DNA of 64,000 nt from JAWKVD01 sp041398225 (GTDB lineage Bacteria; Pseudomonadota; Alphaproteobacteria; Caulobacterales; Hyphomonadaceae). The stretch covers positions 62,001 to 126,000 of the forward strand of contig JAWKVD010000009.1 of assembly GCA_041398225.1 (NCBI GenBank). Reading direction: 5' to 3'. This document shows positions 18,381 to 26,993 of the stretch, piece after piece (positions within the stretch are counted from its first letter, which is position 1; every line of letters starts with the position of its first letter). The notes below the pieces were generated by a model. The model worked only from the letters and a program-made list of their open reading frames with translations, was not told the origin of the DNA and did no database searches. Position numbers and translations under genes: made by a program.

Positions 18381-18830
18381 TCAGATCAGCAGGCGGACTC
18401 CGAGGCCGACCGGCGACAGGCCCGGCGGTCCGGGCGGCGGCCCGGTCAGCGGCGCCGGGCCGCGCCAGTGGTCGGCGGGGCGCAACAGGGCGCCGGTCGC
18501 GGGCGTAAACGCCACAGCCTCCGACGGGGCGGAGGGATGAATCACGTCCGGCGCAAGGCTCGGTCCCGCGGCCGTCGCCTGCATGCAATGCGCGCACGCA
18601 GGATGCGGCGGGCCCGGCTTGCCCGGCGTCGCCGCGTCATGGGTCATGCCCGCATGCATCGCGGCGTGTCCGCCATGCGCCGCAGCAGGCCCGCCATGCA
18701 TCGCGTGCGAGGTCGAAGCGCCGAACGCCGCCCCGCCGGACGTTTCGGTCGGGCAGGCGCACGCCATCTGCTGCGCCCCCAGCACGAGGGCGGCCAGCAT
18801 CACCAGCAGGGTGCGAAGCGGCGCAAGCAT
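18381..18830 (-). CDS. small exported Met/His/Cys-containing protein of the copper operon
   Basis: This protein of about 149 residues begins with a signal-like hydrophobic stretch (MLAPLRTLLVMLAALVLG). It then has a Met/His/Gly/Ala-rich segment (HAMHGG, HGGHAAMHAGM) and a PACAHCMQA motif resembling the CxxC region of DUF2946-type proteins, which are common beside copA. It lies 121 bases upstream of copA on the same strand and presumably shares its copper-induced promoter. A role in periplasmic copper binding is inferred from composition and context. An ATG at 18857 is an alternative start. Bases 18831-19128 (298 bases, divergent from kdsA) show no clear promoter motif. Confidence 0.7.
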   Translation of the reverse strand: MLAPLRTLLVMLAALVLGAQQMACACPTETSGGAAFGASTSHAMHGGPAAAHGGHAAMHAGMTHDAATPGKPGPPHPACAHCMQATAAGPSLAPDVIHPSAPSEAVAFTPATGALLRPADHWRGPAPLTGPPPGPPGLSPVGLGVRLLI

Positions 18831-19128
18831 GATCGAACGGCCTTTCCTGCGCGGCATTCACGCCGCTTGCGTGCGGCAAGTCAATCTCAGCGCGCCGTCC
18901 CGTCGTCGCAGGCGATCGCCCGCGCCAGGACGCCCGCCATTGATCGCACCAGTAATCGCAGCGAATTTCGCGCCGGTCGCGCCAGTCCGGCGGCAGCCGA
19001 CCGGCCGGTCCCGCGCCCGGCCCGCCTGCGCGCGCCTCTGGTCAGGGGGGCGGCGTTGGTCCATACCACCGCGCTCCGGCCGCCGCGCCCCGGCTGGCCC
19101 GAAAATCCGTCCGACAGGGAGTGCCCTC

Positions 19129-19992
19129 ATGCCCGACAGCGCTGATCTGACGCCCAATCGCATCGTCGAGATTCCCGCCCCGCGCGGAACCGTTCGCATC
19201 GGGCAGCAGCTTCCGGTCGCCTTCATCGCGGGCCCCTGCCAGCTCGAAAGCCGCGCCCACGCCATGGAAATGTCCGCCGCCATCCGCGAGATCGCGGACC
19301 GGCTCGGCGTCCACGTCATCTACAAGACCTCGTTCGACAAGGCGAACCGGTCCAGCATCAACACGGCGCGCGGTCTTGGCCTCGCCGCCTCCTTCGACAT
19401 CTTCAACGAGATCCGCGAGACCTCGGGCCTGCCGGTGCTGACCGACGTCCACCTGCCCGAACAGTGCGCCGAAGTCGCCAAGGCCGTCGACGTTCTCCAG
19501 ATCCCCGCTTTCCTCTGCCGCCAGACCGACCTTCTGGTCGCCGCCGCCAGGGCCGGCAAACCGATCAACGTCAAGAAGGGGCAGTTCCTCGCCCCGTGGG
19601 ACATGAAGAACGTCGTCAACAAGCTGGTCGCCTCGGGCTGCCGCGACGTACTGGTCTGCGAGCGCGGCGTCTCCTTCGGCTACAACACGCTGGTGTCCGA
19701 CATGCGCGCCTTGCCGGAGCTGGCCGCCACCGGCGCGCCGGTGGTGTTCGACGCCACCCACTCCGTGCAGCAGCCCGGCGGGCAGGGCGCCACCTCGGGC
19801 GGTCAGCGCGAATACGTTCCGGTGCTCGCCCGTGCGGCCGCCGCCGTCGGCGTGGCGGCGGTGTTCATCGAAACCCACCAGGACCCCGACAGGGCGCCCT
19901 CCGACGGGCCCAACATGGTGCCGCTGTCCCAGCTCGAAGACCTGATGAAGCAGATCATCGCCTTCGACGCCCTCGCCAAGGGTCTCGACTGA
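19129..19992 (+). CDS. kdsA: 3-deoxy-8-phosphooctulonate synthase
   Basis: KdsA condenses phosphoenolpyruvate with arabinose 5-phosphate to Kdo-8-phosphate, the committed step of LPS inner-core sugar synthesis. The 287-residue protein shows the TIM-barrel signatures FIAGPCQLESRAHA, YKTSFDKANR, INVKKGQFLAPWD and FDATHSVQQPGG. The Cys in GPCQLES, rather than the Asn of the E. coli enzyme, places it in the metal-dependent class. The ATG at 19129 follows GGGAG. It is followed by kdsD and kdsB in one transcriptional direction, so three consecutive Kdo steps are encoded together. Confidence 0.95.
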   Translation: MPDSADLTPNRIVEIPAPRGTVRIGQQLPVAFIAGPCQLESRAHAMEMSAAIREIADRLGVHVIYKTSFDKANRSSINTARGLGLAASFDIFNEIRETSGLPVLTDVHLPEQCAEVAKAVDVLQIPAFLCRQTDLLVAAARAGKPINVKKGQFLAPWDMKNVVNKLVASGCRDVLVCERGVSFGYNTLVSDMRALPELAATGAPVVFDATHSVQQPGGQGATSGGQREYVPVLARAAAAVGVAAVFIETHQDPDRAPSDGPNMVPLSQLEDLMKQIIAFDALAKGLD

Positions 19993-20047
19993 ACGCCGCG
20001 CCCTTCGGATCATGACATTTCGGCGGTTTGGGTGCATGTGAGGGCGC

Positions 20048-21046
20048 ATGTCCAAACCAGCTGAGTCCGCAAGCGCTTCCGTGTCCGAAACCGCTCCGTC
20101 CGAAATCTCCACAGCCCGGCGCGTTCTGGCGCTCGAATCGGCCGCGCTTCTCGAAATGTCCGAAGCCCTCGACGAGCGCTTCACCGCGGCGGTCGAAACC
20201 GTTCTGCGCTGCACCGGCCGGGTGATTTGCGCCGGCATCGGCAAGTCCGGCCACGTCGCGCGGAAGATCGCGGCGACGCTCGCCTCCACCGGCACGCAGG
20301 CCTATTTCGTCCACCCAACCGAAGCCAGCCATGGCGATCTCGGCATGATCTCGGCGATGGACGTGGTGCTGGCCCTGTCGAAATCGGGCGAGACGGCGGA
20401 ACTCTCCGACGTCATCTCCTACACCCGCCGTTTCCGCATTCCGCTCATCGGCATGACCGCGCAGGCCGACAGCGCGCTCGGCCGCGCCTCCGACGTCCTG
20501 CTCCAGATCCCCGCCGCCGAGGAGGCCTGCGCCGAGACCAACGCGCCCACCACCTCCACCACGTTGATGATGGCGCTGGGCGATGCGCTGGCCGTCGCCC
20601 TGCTGGAACGGCGCGGCTTCAAGGCGGGCGATTTCAAGATCTTCCACCCCGGCGGCAAGCTCGGCTCCATGCTGCTGACCGCCGCCGACCTGATGCATCA
20701 GGGCGAGCGCCTGCCGCTCACCATGTCCGGCGACGGCGTGCCGGAGGCTCTGGGCGAATTGTCCGAGAAGGGCTTCGGCGTCGTCGGCGTGGTCGATGCG
20801 AAAGGTCATCTCAAGGGCGTCGTCACCGACGGCGACGTGCGCCGTCAGGTCGTCTCCGGCCGCGCCTCGAACGTCATCGACGACATGATGACGCGCTCGC
20901 CCGTCACCGCCACGCGCACCGACATGGCCGCAACGCTCCTGCGCATCATGAACGAACGCAAGATCACCACGCTGTTCGTGCTCGACGATCAGGTCCCGGT
21001 CGGCATCGTCCACATGCACGATCTTCTGCGCGCCGGCGTGGTCTGA
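20048..21046 (+). CDS. kdsD: arabinose-5-phosphate isomerase (SIS plus CBS pair)
   Basis: KdsD converts ribulose 5-phosphate to arabinose 5-phosphate, the substrate of KdsA. The 332-residue protein has an N-terminal SIS sugar-isomerase domain (AGIGKSGHVARKIAATLAS, HPTEASHGDLGMI, LSKSGETAEL) and a C-terminal tandem CBS domain (MSGDGVPEALGELSEKGFG, GVVTDGDVRRQVV). Length and layout match the family. It lies 55 bases after kdsA and 17 before kdsB, consistent with an operon. Confidence 0.95.
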   Translation: MSKPAESASASVSETAPSEISTARRVLALESAALLEMSEALDERFTAAVETVLRCTGRVICAGIGKSGHVARKIAATLASTGTQAYFVHPTEASHGDLGMISAMDVVLALSKSGETAELSDVISYTRRFRIPLIGMTAQADSALGRASDVLLQIPAAEEACAETNAPTTSTTLMMALGDALAVALLERRGFKAGDFKIFHPGGKLGSMLLTAADLMHQGERLPLTMSGDGVPEALGELSEKGFGVVGVVDAKGHLKGVVTDGDVRRQVVSGRASNVIDDMMTRSPVTATRTDMAATLLRIMNERKITTLFVLDDQVPVGIVHMHDLLRAGVV

Positions 21047-21063
21047 TCCGGGAGGCCGCACGC

Positions 21064-21906
21064 ATGAAGGTCGTGATTGTCATTCCCGCCCGCTTCCAGT
21101 CGAAGCGCTTTCCCGGAAAGCCGCTGCATCCGATCGCGGGCGTCTCCATGCTCGCGCGCACCGCCGAAGTTGCGCGCCGCGCAGGCGCCGCTTCGGACGC
21201 CCGCGTTCTCGTCGCCACCGACGACGATCGCATCGCCGCCCACGCGGCCGAGATCGGCGTCGAGGCCGTGATGACCGATCCGGACCTGCCCTCCGGAACC
21301 GACCGCTGCCGCGCCGCCGCCGAACAGGCCGCGCCCGACGCCGGCTTCGTCGTCAACCTTCAGGGCGATGCGCCGTTCACGCCGCCCGCCCATGTCGCCG
21401 CCCTAATCGAGAACGCGCGCCGCGCCGATGTCGTCACGCCGGTGGTGCAGCTCTCCTGGGATGCGCTAGACGCCATTCGCGAACGCAAGAAAACGACGCC
21501 GTTCTCCGGCACCACCTGCATTCGCGCCGAAGACGGCCGGGCGATCTGGTTTTCGAAACAGGTCGTCCCGGCGATCCGCGACGAGGCGAAGCTGCGCGCC
21601 GCCGGGCCGCTCTCGCCCGTGCTTCAGCATATCGGGCTCTACGGCTATGCCCGCCCCGCGCTCGACCGCATCGCGCAGCTTCCGCCCTCGCGCTACGAGC
21701 GGCTCGAAGGCCTCGAGCAATTGCGCTTCATCGAGAACGGCCTGTCCGTGTTCGCCGTCGAGGTCGCCGCGCCCGACCTTGCAATCTCCGGCATCGACAC
21801 GCCCGAGGACGCCCGCCTCGCCGAAAAGCTGATCGCCGCCCACGGAGATCCACATGGCGACCCCCACGGAGACCCGCAGGGCGATCCGCAGGGCGGAGCC
21901 GGCTGA
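21064..21906 (+). CDS. kdsB: 3-deoxy-manno-octulosonate cytidylyltransferase
   Basis: KdsB activates Kdo with CTP to CMP-Kdo for lipid A glycosylation. The 280-residue protein has the nucleotidyltransferase signatures IPARFQSKRFPGKPL, MTDPDLPSGTDRC, VVNLQGDAPF and QHIGLYGYARPAL. The ATG at 21064 is followed directly by the conserved core. The last 25 or so residues are an unusual low-complexity tail of HGDP/QGDP units not seen in typical KdsB. The next gene starts one base after its stop codon. Confidence 0.95.
   Translation: MKVVIVIPARFQSKRFPGKPLHPIAGVSMLARTAEVARRAGAASDARVLVATDDDRIAAHAAEIGVEAVMTDPDLPSGTDRCRAAAEQAAPDAGFVVNLQGDAPFTPPAHVAALIENARRADVVTPVVQLSWDALDAIRERKKTTPFSGTTCIRAEDGRAIWFSKQVVPAIRDEAKLRAAGPLSPVLQHIGLYGYARPALDRIAQLPPSRYERLEGLEQLRFIENGLSVFAVEVAAPDLAISGIDTPEDARLAEKLIAAHGDPHGDPHGDPQGDPQGGAG
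21841..21888 (+). repeat. four imperfect 12-base tandem repeats at the 3' end of kdsB
   Basis: Consecutive 12-base units encode HGDP, HGDP, HGDP and QGDP, followed by QGGAG and the stop. They extend KdsB beyond its normal C-terminus. Such a tract is prone to copy-number change by slippage, which would alter tail length in frame. Confidence 0.8.
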
Positions 21907-21907
21907 G

Positions 21908-22537
21908 ATGTCCTCGCGCCTGTTCATCGTCCGCCACGGCAACACCTTCGACAAGGGCGACGTCGTCACCCGCGTCGGCGGCCGCACCGATCTGCCGCTC
22001 TCAAGCTCCGGGCGCGCGCAGGCCGATGCGCTGGCCAGGCATTTCGCGGGCGACGGGATCGCCTTCACCTCGGCCCGCACCAGCCCGCTCAGCCGCACGC
22101 GCGCGACCGCCGAGGCGATCCTCGCGGCCCAGGCCGCCCCGCCCGAACTCGAGACCGCGCTTTTCCTGCGCGAGATCGACTACGGACCGGACGAGAACCG
22201 CCCCGAACCCGAAGTGATCGCCCGCATCGGCGAGGACGCGCTCAGGGCGTGGGAGGAGGCGGGCGCGCCGCCCCCCGGCTGGCGCGTCGATCCTGAAGCG
22301 ATCGTCGGCAACTGGCGCACATTGATGGTCAAGCTGGCGACGCAGCCGGGCGACCATCTGGTCGTCACCTCCAACGGCGTCGCGCGTTTCGCGCTCTGGT
22401 GCGTCGAACGCGGCCGCGCCGGCGCCAAGCTCTCCACCGGCGGCTACGGCGTCATCCGTCTCGCCGCCCGCCCCGACAGCGACCCCGACGAAGCGACGAT
22501 CGAAACCTGGAACATCCGCCCCGGGAAGCGCGATTGA
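21908..22537 (+). CDS. histidine phosphatase family protein
   Basis: This 209-residue phosphoglycerate-mutase-like phosphatase carries the catalytic LFIVRHGNTFDKG motif near its start, so the phosphohistidine is the His of RHG. It has the second Arg/Glu region (TSARTSPLSRTRATAEAI, FLREIDYGPDENRPE) and a late SNGVARFALW segment in which the usual second catalytic His of the HG motif appears as Asn-Gly. The ATG at 21908 lies one base after the kdsB stop. The missing Kdo-8-phosphate phosphatase (KdsC) step is a tempting role, but KdsC belongs to a different (HAD) family, so this is only a guess. Confidence 0.75.
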   Translation: MSSRLFIVRHGNTFDKGDVVTRVGGRTDLPLSSSGRAQADALARHFAGDGIAFTSARTSPLSRTRATAEAILAAQAAPPELETALFLREIDYGPDENRPEPEVIARIGEDALRAWEEAGAPPPGWRVDPEAIVGNWRTLMVKLATQPGDHLVVTSNGVARFALWCVERGRAGAKLSTGGYGVIRLAARPDSDPDEATIETWNIRPGKRD

Positions 22538-22916
22538 CCAGACATACTGCAAGCTGGTGTTTGTAGTTGTTTTTCAGGGTCGCCTCTTCGATCAAGTGAA
22601 ATTCAGTTTGACCATGACAGTCGTCCGTTTGACGGAGTGATCAGATGTCTAGATGAAGCGCGAGCTTCATGGCTAACACCCGAATACACGTTCCGAGCGA
22701 CCGGAAAACAATTGCCGCTATGCGCCAGTCGACGACGCACATGCAGGTTTTTTTCGGTTGGCGGATGTCAAATCCGGCAATCATCTTATTCGCTGGACTT
22801 TCTTTTCTTGCGAGTCGCCGGGGCGCCTCCTCTGGTCGAGCGGCGTCCGCCATTGTACGACCTGACCTAAAGAGGCGTCCAAATTTAGTGCGTCCACTGA
22901 CGATGGGAGACGAAGG
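22538..22916. other. intergenic region before the catabolic cluster
   Basis: These 379 bases are noticeably less GC-rich than the surroundings and encode no protein that I can support. A perfect 7-bp hairpin with a GCGA loop lies at 22653-22670. The regulator gene's ribosome site (GGGAGACGAAGG) is at its right edge. I see no tRNA fragment, integrase remnant or direct repeat of the tRNA-Thr end here. Confidence 0.5.
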
Positions 22917-23672
22917 ATGTCGGTCAAGAAGTTCCCGGCGCGCAAGGCGCAGCAGGTGGACCTCTCGATGATGCTTCAGAACGGCGCGCTCGCTACGGGC
23001 GACTGGTCGCCGGAGCTTCTCAAGTCGAAAGCCTATGAGCAGATCCTTCTGGACATCATTCTCGGCGAACTGCCCCCCGGCGCGAAAATCGACGAACAGC
23101 TCCTCGCCGACCATTACGGCATCGGCGTAGCGGGCGTGCGCGATGCGCTGGCGCGCTTGTCGCTCGAAGGCATGGTGCAGCGGCGCGCCCGGTCGGGCAC
23201 GGTCGTCACCTCGCTTGACCTGATCGAGGTCGAACAGGCTTTCGAAGTCCGCCACCTGCTTGAACCCTACGCCGCCGGTCTCGCCGCCGACAAGGCGACG
23301 CCCGACCAGATCGCGGCGATCAAGTCGGCTTTTGACGGCGCCGAAAAAGCGGCTCGAAACAGAAGTTTTCGCGAGCTGGTCGCGATGGATCAGGCCTTCC
23401 ATCGCTGCGTGGTCGTGGCCAGCCACAACCTGACCCTGGCCAGGATCGTGATCTCGCTTCACCACAAGGCGGCGCGCTACTGGTATTATTCCATGACCAC
23501 GCGCCCGGAGCATGACCGGCTCGAGGATATCGCCCAGCATCGCGCGGTCGCCGCCGCGATCGAGGCGCGCGATCCGGACAAGGCGTATGCGGCGATGCGT
23601 TGCGTGCTCGGCGACATCCCGGATTCCGTGCGCCACAGCGTGCGCCGGACGATTACAGACGAAATCAGTTGA
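22917..23672 (+). CDS. GntR-family transcriptional regulator (FadR/FCD type)
   Basis: This 251-residue DNA-binding regulator probably controls the catabolic cluster that follows. Residues about 37-97 form the winged helix (AYEQILLDIILGELPPGAKI, LADHYGIGVAGVRDALARL). Residues about 105-240 are the all-helical FCD ligand domain with Asp158/His162 (VAMDQAFHRC) and His208 positioned as metal ligands. A C-terminal helix, PDKAYAAMRCVLGDIPDSV, completes it. The ATG at 22917 has a strong AAGG site. FCD regulators usually respond to a small organic acid, here perhaps the pathway substrate or product; that is inference. Confidence 0.88.
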   Translation: MSVKKFPARKAQQVDLSMMLQNGALATGDWSPELLKSKAYEQILLDIILGELPPGAKIDEQLLADHYGIGVAGVRDALARLSLEGMVQRRARSGTVVTSLDLIEVEQAFEVRHLLEPYAAGLAADKATPDQIAAIKSAFDGAEKAARNRSFRELVAMDQAFHRCVVVASHNLTLARIVISLHHKAARYWYYSMTTRPEHDRLEDIAQHRAVAAAIEARDPDKAYAAMRCVLGDIPDSVRHSVRRTITDEIS

Positions 23673-23744
23673 TTCCCCGCTTCAGGTGGCCAAACGTCGC
23701 CCATTACGCAGGCGCCGCAGGTTTGCTGCGCCTGCGAATTGGAC

Positions 23745-23771
23745 ATGTTAGGTGAAATGTTAGATGCTAAC
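23745..23771. promoter_or_regulatory. operator-like repeats upstream of the TonB receptor gene
   Basis: Two direct ATGTTAG copies (23745-23751 and 23757-23763) lie 12 bases apart, one helical turn. The second forms the perfect palindrome GTTAG-ATG-CTAAC (23759-23771). The sequence ACATGTTAGG here matches ACATGTTACG in the palindrome before the second operon at 9 of 10 positions. It is a candidate binding site for the adjacent GntR regulator. Confidence 0.45.
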
Positions 23772-23858
23772 GTAGCGAAATGCTGACGTCGGGCCGGTAA
23801 GTGCCTTCAGCTGCTCTCGGGATGAGCCCAAGCGTGGGCGAGCAATGAGGGCGGTCGA

Positions 23859-26246
23859 ATGAGAATTCGAGCAATACTGGCGCTGGGAACGGCGCTGACG
23901 GCTTCCACGGCGGCGGCGTGGGGACAAGAAGCCGACAAGGAAGAAGGCGCGCGCGAGGTCGTGATCATCAGGGAGGACCGCGTGGGCCTCCTTGAGCGTG
24001 AACCGAGCGACACGGTGTTCGGTCTTGGCAAATCGCTGATGGAGACGCCGCGCTCGGCGACCCTCGTCAACGACACCACGGTCGAACGCTACGGGATCGA
24101 GGAGGTCGACGACCTCATCGCGATCTCGCCGGGCACGTTTACAGCCAGCTTCTATGGCGTTCGCGGGGCCGTGAACATTCGCGGCACGCTCGCGGAAAGC
24201 TATTTCCGCGGCTTCAAGCGCATCGAGAACCGGGGAACCTACTCGACGCCGCTGGGCGCGACTTCGCAGGTCGACATCGTGCGCGGTCCGCCGACGCCCG
24301 CTTATGGCCCGGGCAAGGTGGGCGGTCTGATCAACATCATTCCGAAAACGGCGCGCGCCAACGGACCCAACTTCATTTCGAAAGTGTCCGGGCAGGGCGA
24401 GGTGACGCTGGGCTCGTACGACAAGTTCAACGGCGCCTTCCAGATCGGCGCGCCGGTCAGCCTGGGCAATGTCGAAGGCGGCGTCTTCGGCTATGTCGAG
24501 CGCGAGGACTCCGGCTCCTACTATCGCGGGATCAACCCGGAGCACTGGCTGGCGCAGGTCTCCGCCGAGTTCGACCTCAGCGATACGCTGAGCATCGCCA
24601 TGGGCGGCATGTTCTACGACGCCAAGGGCTATGTGCAGAGCCCTGGCTGGAACCGCCTGACGCAACAACTCGTCGACGATCAGATGTACTTCACCGGGCA
24701 GGACACCACCGTCGTCGATCTCGACGGCAACGGTCGGATCACGCCGAACGAGGCTGGCGGCAGTTTCGTCACCGGGTATTTCGGCTTCCCGCCCAGCGTC
24801 GACGATCGCTATTCGCTCGACACCGGCGTCGGCCTGGCGAAGCTCGATCCGCGCGACATCTTCATCAGCGAACGCGATTTCTCGGACACCACGACCAACA
24901 CCTTCTACTTCGATGCGGTCAAGAAACTCGGGAAGAACGAGCTGAAGTTCCAGGTCTTCTACGACGACCTCGAGAACAAGCGGTTCGTCAGCTACGGCTT
25001 CCCCGCGCACTACGACTCCTACGCCGTGGAAGGACGCGTTCACTACGACTTCAGCCTGGGCTCCGAGGACAGTTTCTGGACGAGCAACGCATCCGTCGGG
25101 GCTTCCTCCCGCTATCAGAGCGCGAAGCGCAAGGAGAGCTACAACTCCGGATATATCGTGCTTGATCGCCGTGATCTGACGGTCGGGGCGACCGCGAACG
25201 ACATCTTCGACGATCCCTTCAGCGATGAGCCGGGAGGCATCGGCGCGACATGGGACATCGACGTCGACAGCGACTGGCGCGACACGGGCGTGTTCGCGCT
25301 GGCCGACACGACCTTCGGCGGCGTGGTCAATCTGCTTCTTGGCGCGCGGTACGATTGGTACAAGGGCAACTCGATCGACAATGGCGCGGTCTGCTATTGC
25401 GCCGCCGGCGTCGATTTCGAGGCGGAGGACGAGAAGTTCAGCTATAGCGCAAGCCTTAGCGTGAACACGCCGGTCGGCCTGTTTCCCTACGCGACCTACG
25501 CCGAATCGGCCGCGATCGAGGTCGGCCAGGCCGGCGACGTCGCCGGGTCGCTGTTGAGCAACGGCCAGTGGCTGTCGGACTCCAAGCTGACGGAAGGCGG
25601 GGTCAAGTTCGACTTCCTGAACGGCACGCTGCTCGGAAGCCTGTCGGCTTACGACCAGAGCCGGACACGCCTGTCCCTGATGAACAATGTGGTGGCGACC
25701 ACGTCGAAGGGCGTCGAACTCGAAACGCGGTGGCTGGCGACGGACAATCTCAGCTTCACGTTCGCGGGGAACACCCAGGAAACCACGGTGGAAGGTCCGG
25801 ACGCCAGCTTCACCTACGTGCCGGCGCGCGTCGTGGGGCTTCCGCTTGAAGACGCCTATGGCGGTTCGTTCGCCGTCTACAACTTCTCGACATCGCCTGT
25901 CGGATGGCCCGGCGACTACGAGCAGAAGTCGATCCCCCAGACCGTGCTCAGCCTGTTCGGCAGCTATGTGTCCGACCCGTATGAATGGGGGCAGATCGGC
26001 GTTACGGCGGGTGTGGTGAGCGTTTCGGAAACGTCCGGTCGACTGGTCGACGCCGTGGTGTTCCCCTCCTACGAACTCGCCAATCTGGGTCTGTTCTACG
26101 GCTATGACGGCTACGAACTCTCGCTCAACATCGATAACGTGTTCGACGAGCTGTATTTCCAGCCTGTCGCGGACGTTTACGCGGATATGGCCGTGCTCCC
26201 AGGCCGCGGCCGGGAATTCCGCGTCACGCTCAAGAAGTCGTTCTAG
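23859..26246 (+). CDS. TonB-dependent outer-membrane receptor
   Basis: This 795-residue outer-membrane transporter is energised by TonB. It has a signal peptide (to about residue 22), a plug domain (about 45-165; SLMETPRSATLVND, NIRGT, DIVRGPPTPAYGPGKVGGLINI) and a 22-strand-type barrel ending in the aromatic FRVTLKKSF. A canonical EF-hand loop lies in an extracellular-type region (287-298, DLDGNGRITPNE). It is placed between the GntR regulator and Rut-like catabolic genes, so it most likely imports the pathway's substrate, implying something too large, scarce or polar for porins. No siderophore genes accompany it. An apparent terminator follows. Confidence 0.92.
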   Translation: MRIRAILALGTALTASTAAAWGQEADKEEGAREVVIIREDRVGLLEREPSDTVFGLGKSLMETPRSATLVNDTTVERYGIEEVDDLIAISPGTFTASFYGVRGAVNIRGTLAESYFRGFKRIENRGTYSTPLGATSQVDIVRGPPTPAYGPGKVGGLINIIPKTARANGPNFISKVSGQGEVTLGSYDKFNGAFQIGAPVSLGNVEGGVFGYVEREDSGSYYRGINPEHWLAQVSAEFDLSDTLSIAMGGMFYDAKGYVQSPGWNRLTQQLVDDQMYFTGQDTTVVDLDGNGRITPNEAGGSFVTGYFGFPPSVDDRYSLDTGVGLAKLDPRDIFISERDFSDTTTNTFYFDAVKKLGKNELKFQVFYDDLENKRFVSYGFPAHYDSYAVEGRVHYDFSLGSEDSFWTSNASVGASSRYQSAKRKESYNSGYIVLDRRDLTVGATANDIFDDPFSDEPGGIGATWDIDVDSDWRDTGVFALADTTFGGVVNLLLGARYDWYKGNSIDNGAVCYCAAGVDFEAEDEKFSYSASLSVNTPVGLFPYATYAESAAIEVGQAGDVAGSLLSNGQWLSDSKLTEGGVKFDFLNGTLLGSLSAYDQSRTRLSLMNNVVATTSKGVELETRWLATDNLSFTFAGNTQETTVEGPDASFTYVPARVVGLPLEDAYGGSFAVYNFSTSPVGWPGDYEQKSIPQTVLSLFGSYVSDPYEWGQIGVTAGVVSVSETSGRLVDAVVFPSYELANLGLFYGYDGYELSLNIDNVFDELYFQPVADVYADMAVLPGRGREFRVTLKKSF

Positions 26247-26255
26247 AGCGTGGTT

Positions 26256-26301
26256 TGCGGTCCGCCTGATCCTGGCCGGCAGGCGGACCGCAGACCTTTT
26301 T
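26256..26301 (+). terminator. rho-independent terminator after the TonB receptor gene
   Basis: A perfect 12-bp GC-rich stem (26257-26268 with 26280-26291), extended by one T-A pair, with an 11-base loop is followed by CAGACC-like sequence and a run of five T (26297-26301). It lies between the receptor and the RutB-like gene, so read-through or a second promoter must feed the enzymes. Confidence 0.75.
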
Positions 26302-26327
26302 GTTGATCCGGTAGATTGGAAGTCAAA

Positions 26328-26993
26328 ATGAGCTTGGACGTCCGCGGCGATCTGGAAAGCTGGACCGACCCTTCGCGCACCGCGCTGATCCTGGTCGACA
26401 TCCAGAAGGACTTCGCGAGCCCCGACGGCGTCCTGGGTCGCGGCGGGGTCGACATGGATGTCGTCGCTCCCGCAGTCCAGGCGGCTCAGCGGCTGGCGGC
26501 GGGCGCCCGCGCAGCAGGCGTTCCGGTCATCTTCGTCGGACTGTTCACCGATGAGGCCAGCGACAGCCCGGTCTGGGGCGAGTGGCGCAAGCGCAAGGGA
26601 CAGAGCGGCGAGGGCGGTCTGTGCCGAACAGGGCAGGAGGGCTCGGCCTTTGTCGGGCCCGTGCCTGAGGACGGAGAGATGATCGTCTCCAAACTCCGGT
26701 ATAGCGGCTTCTTCGGCACCAGCCTCGATGCGCGCCTTCGGGCGATGGGCGTCGATACGCTGGTCGTGTGCGGCCTGACGACCGAATGCTGCGTCGACTG
26801 CACCGTCCGCGACGCCTTTCATCTCGATTATTTCGTCTTCCTGCCGGTGGACGCGTGCGCGGCCTATGACGTTGAAACGCACGACGCCGCGCTCAAGAAC
26901 CTCGAACTCAACTGCGCCACGCTGACGACGAGCGACGATCTGCTCGGGGCGTGGTCCGCCGGGGCGGCGCGCAGCGAGGCGTCGAACGGATGA
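26328..26993 (+). CDS. RutB-like isochorismatase-family amidohydrolase
   Basis: This 221-residue cysteine hydrolase has its triad visible as Asp24 (ILVDIQKDF), Lys122 (VSKLRYSGFFGTSLDARL) and Cys155 (LTTECCVDCTVRDAF). The RYSGFF...LD segment and VRDAFHLDYF match RutB, which cleaves the carbamate/urea part of (peroxy)ureidoacrylate in pyrimidine breakdown. Similarity is clear but not close, so the substrate may differ. The ATG at 26328 follows GGAAG; a TTG at 26316 is less likely. The stop overlaps the next start by ATGA, so translation is coupled to the M20 gene. Confidence 0.82.
   Translation: MSLDVRGDLESWTDPSRTALILVDIQKDFASPDGVLGRGGVDMDVVAPAVQAAQRLAAGARAAGVPVIFVGLFTDEASDSPVWGEWRKRKGQSGEGGLCRTGQEGSAFVGPVPEDGEMIVSKLRYSGFFGTSLDARLRAMGVDTLVVCGLTTECCVDCTVRDAFHLDYFVFLPVDACAAYDVETHDAALKNLELNCATLTTSDDLLGAWSAGAARSEASNG

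Noticed and set aside
22538..22916. Left attachment site or tRNA fragment for an island
   Set aside because: No sequence matching the tRNA-Thr 3' end could be found in this interval.
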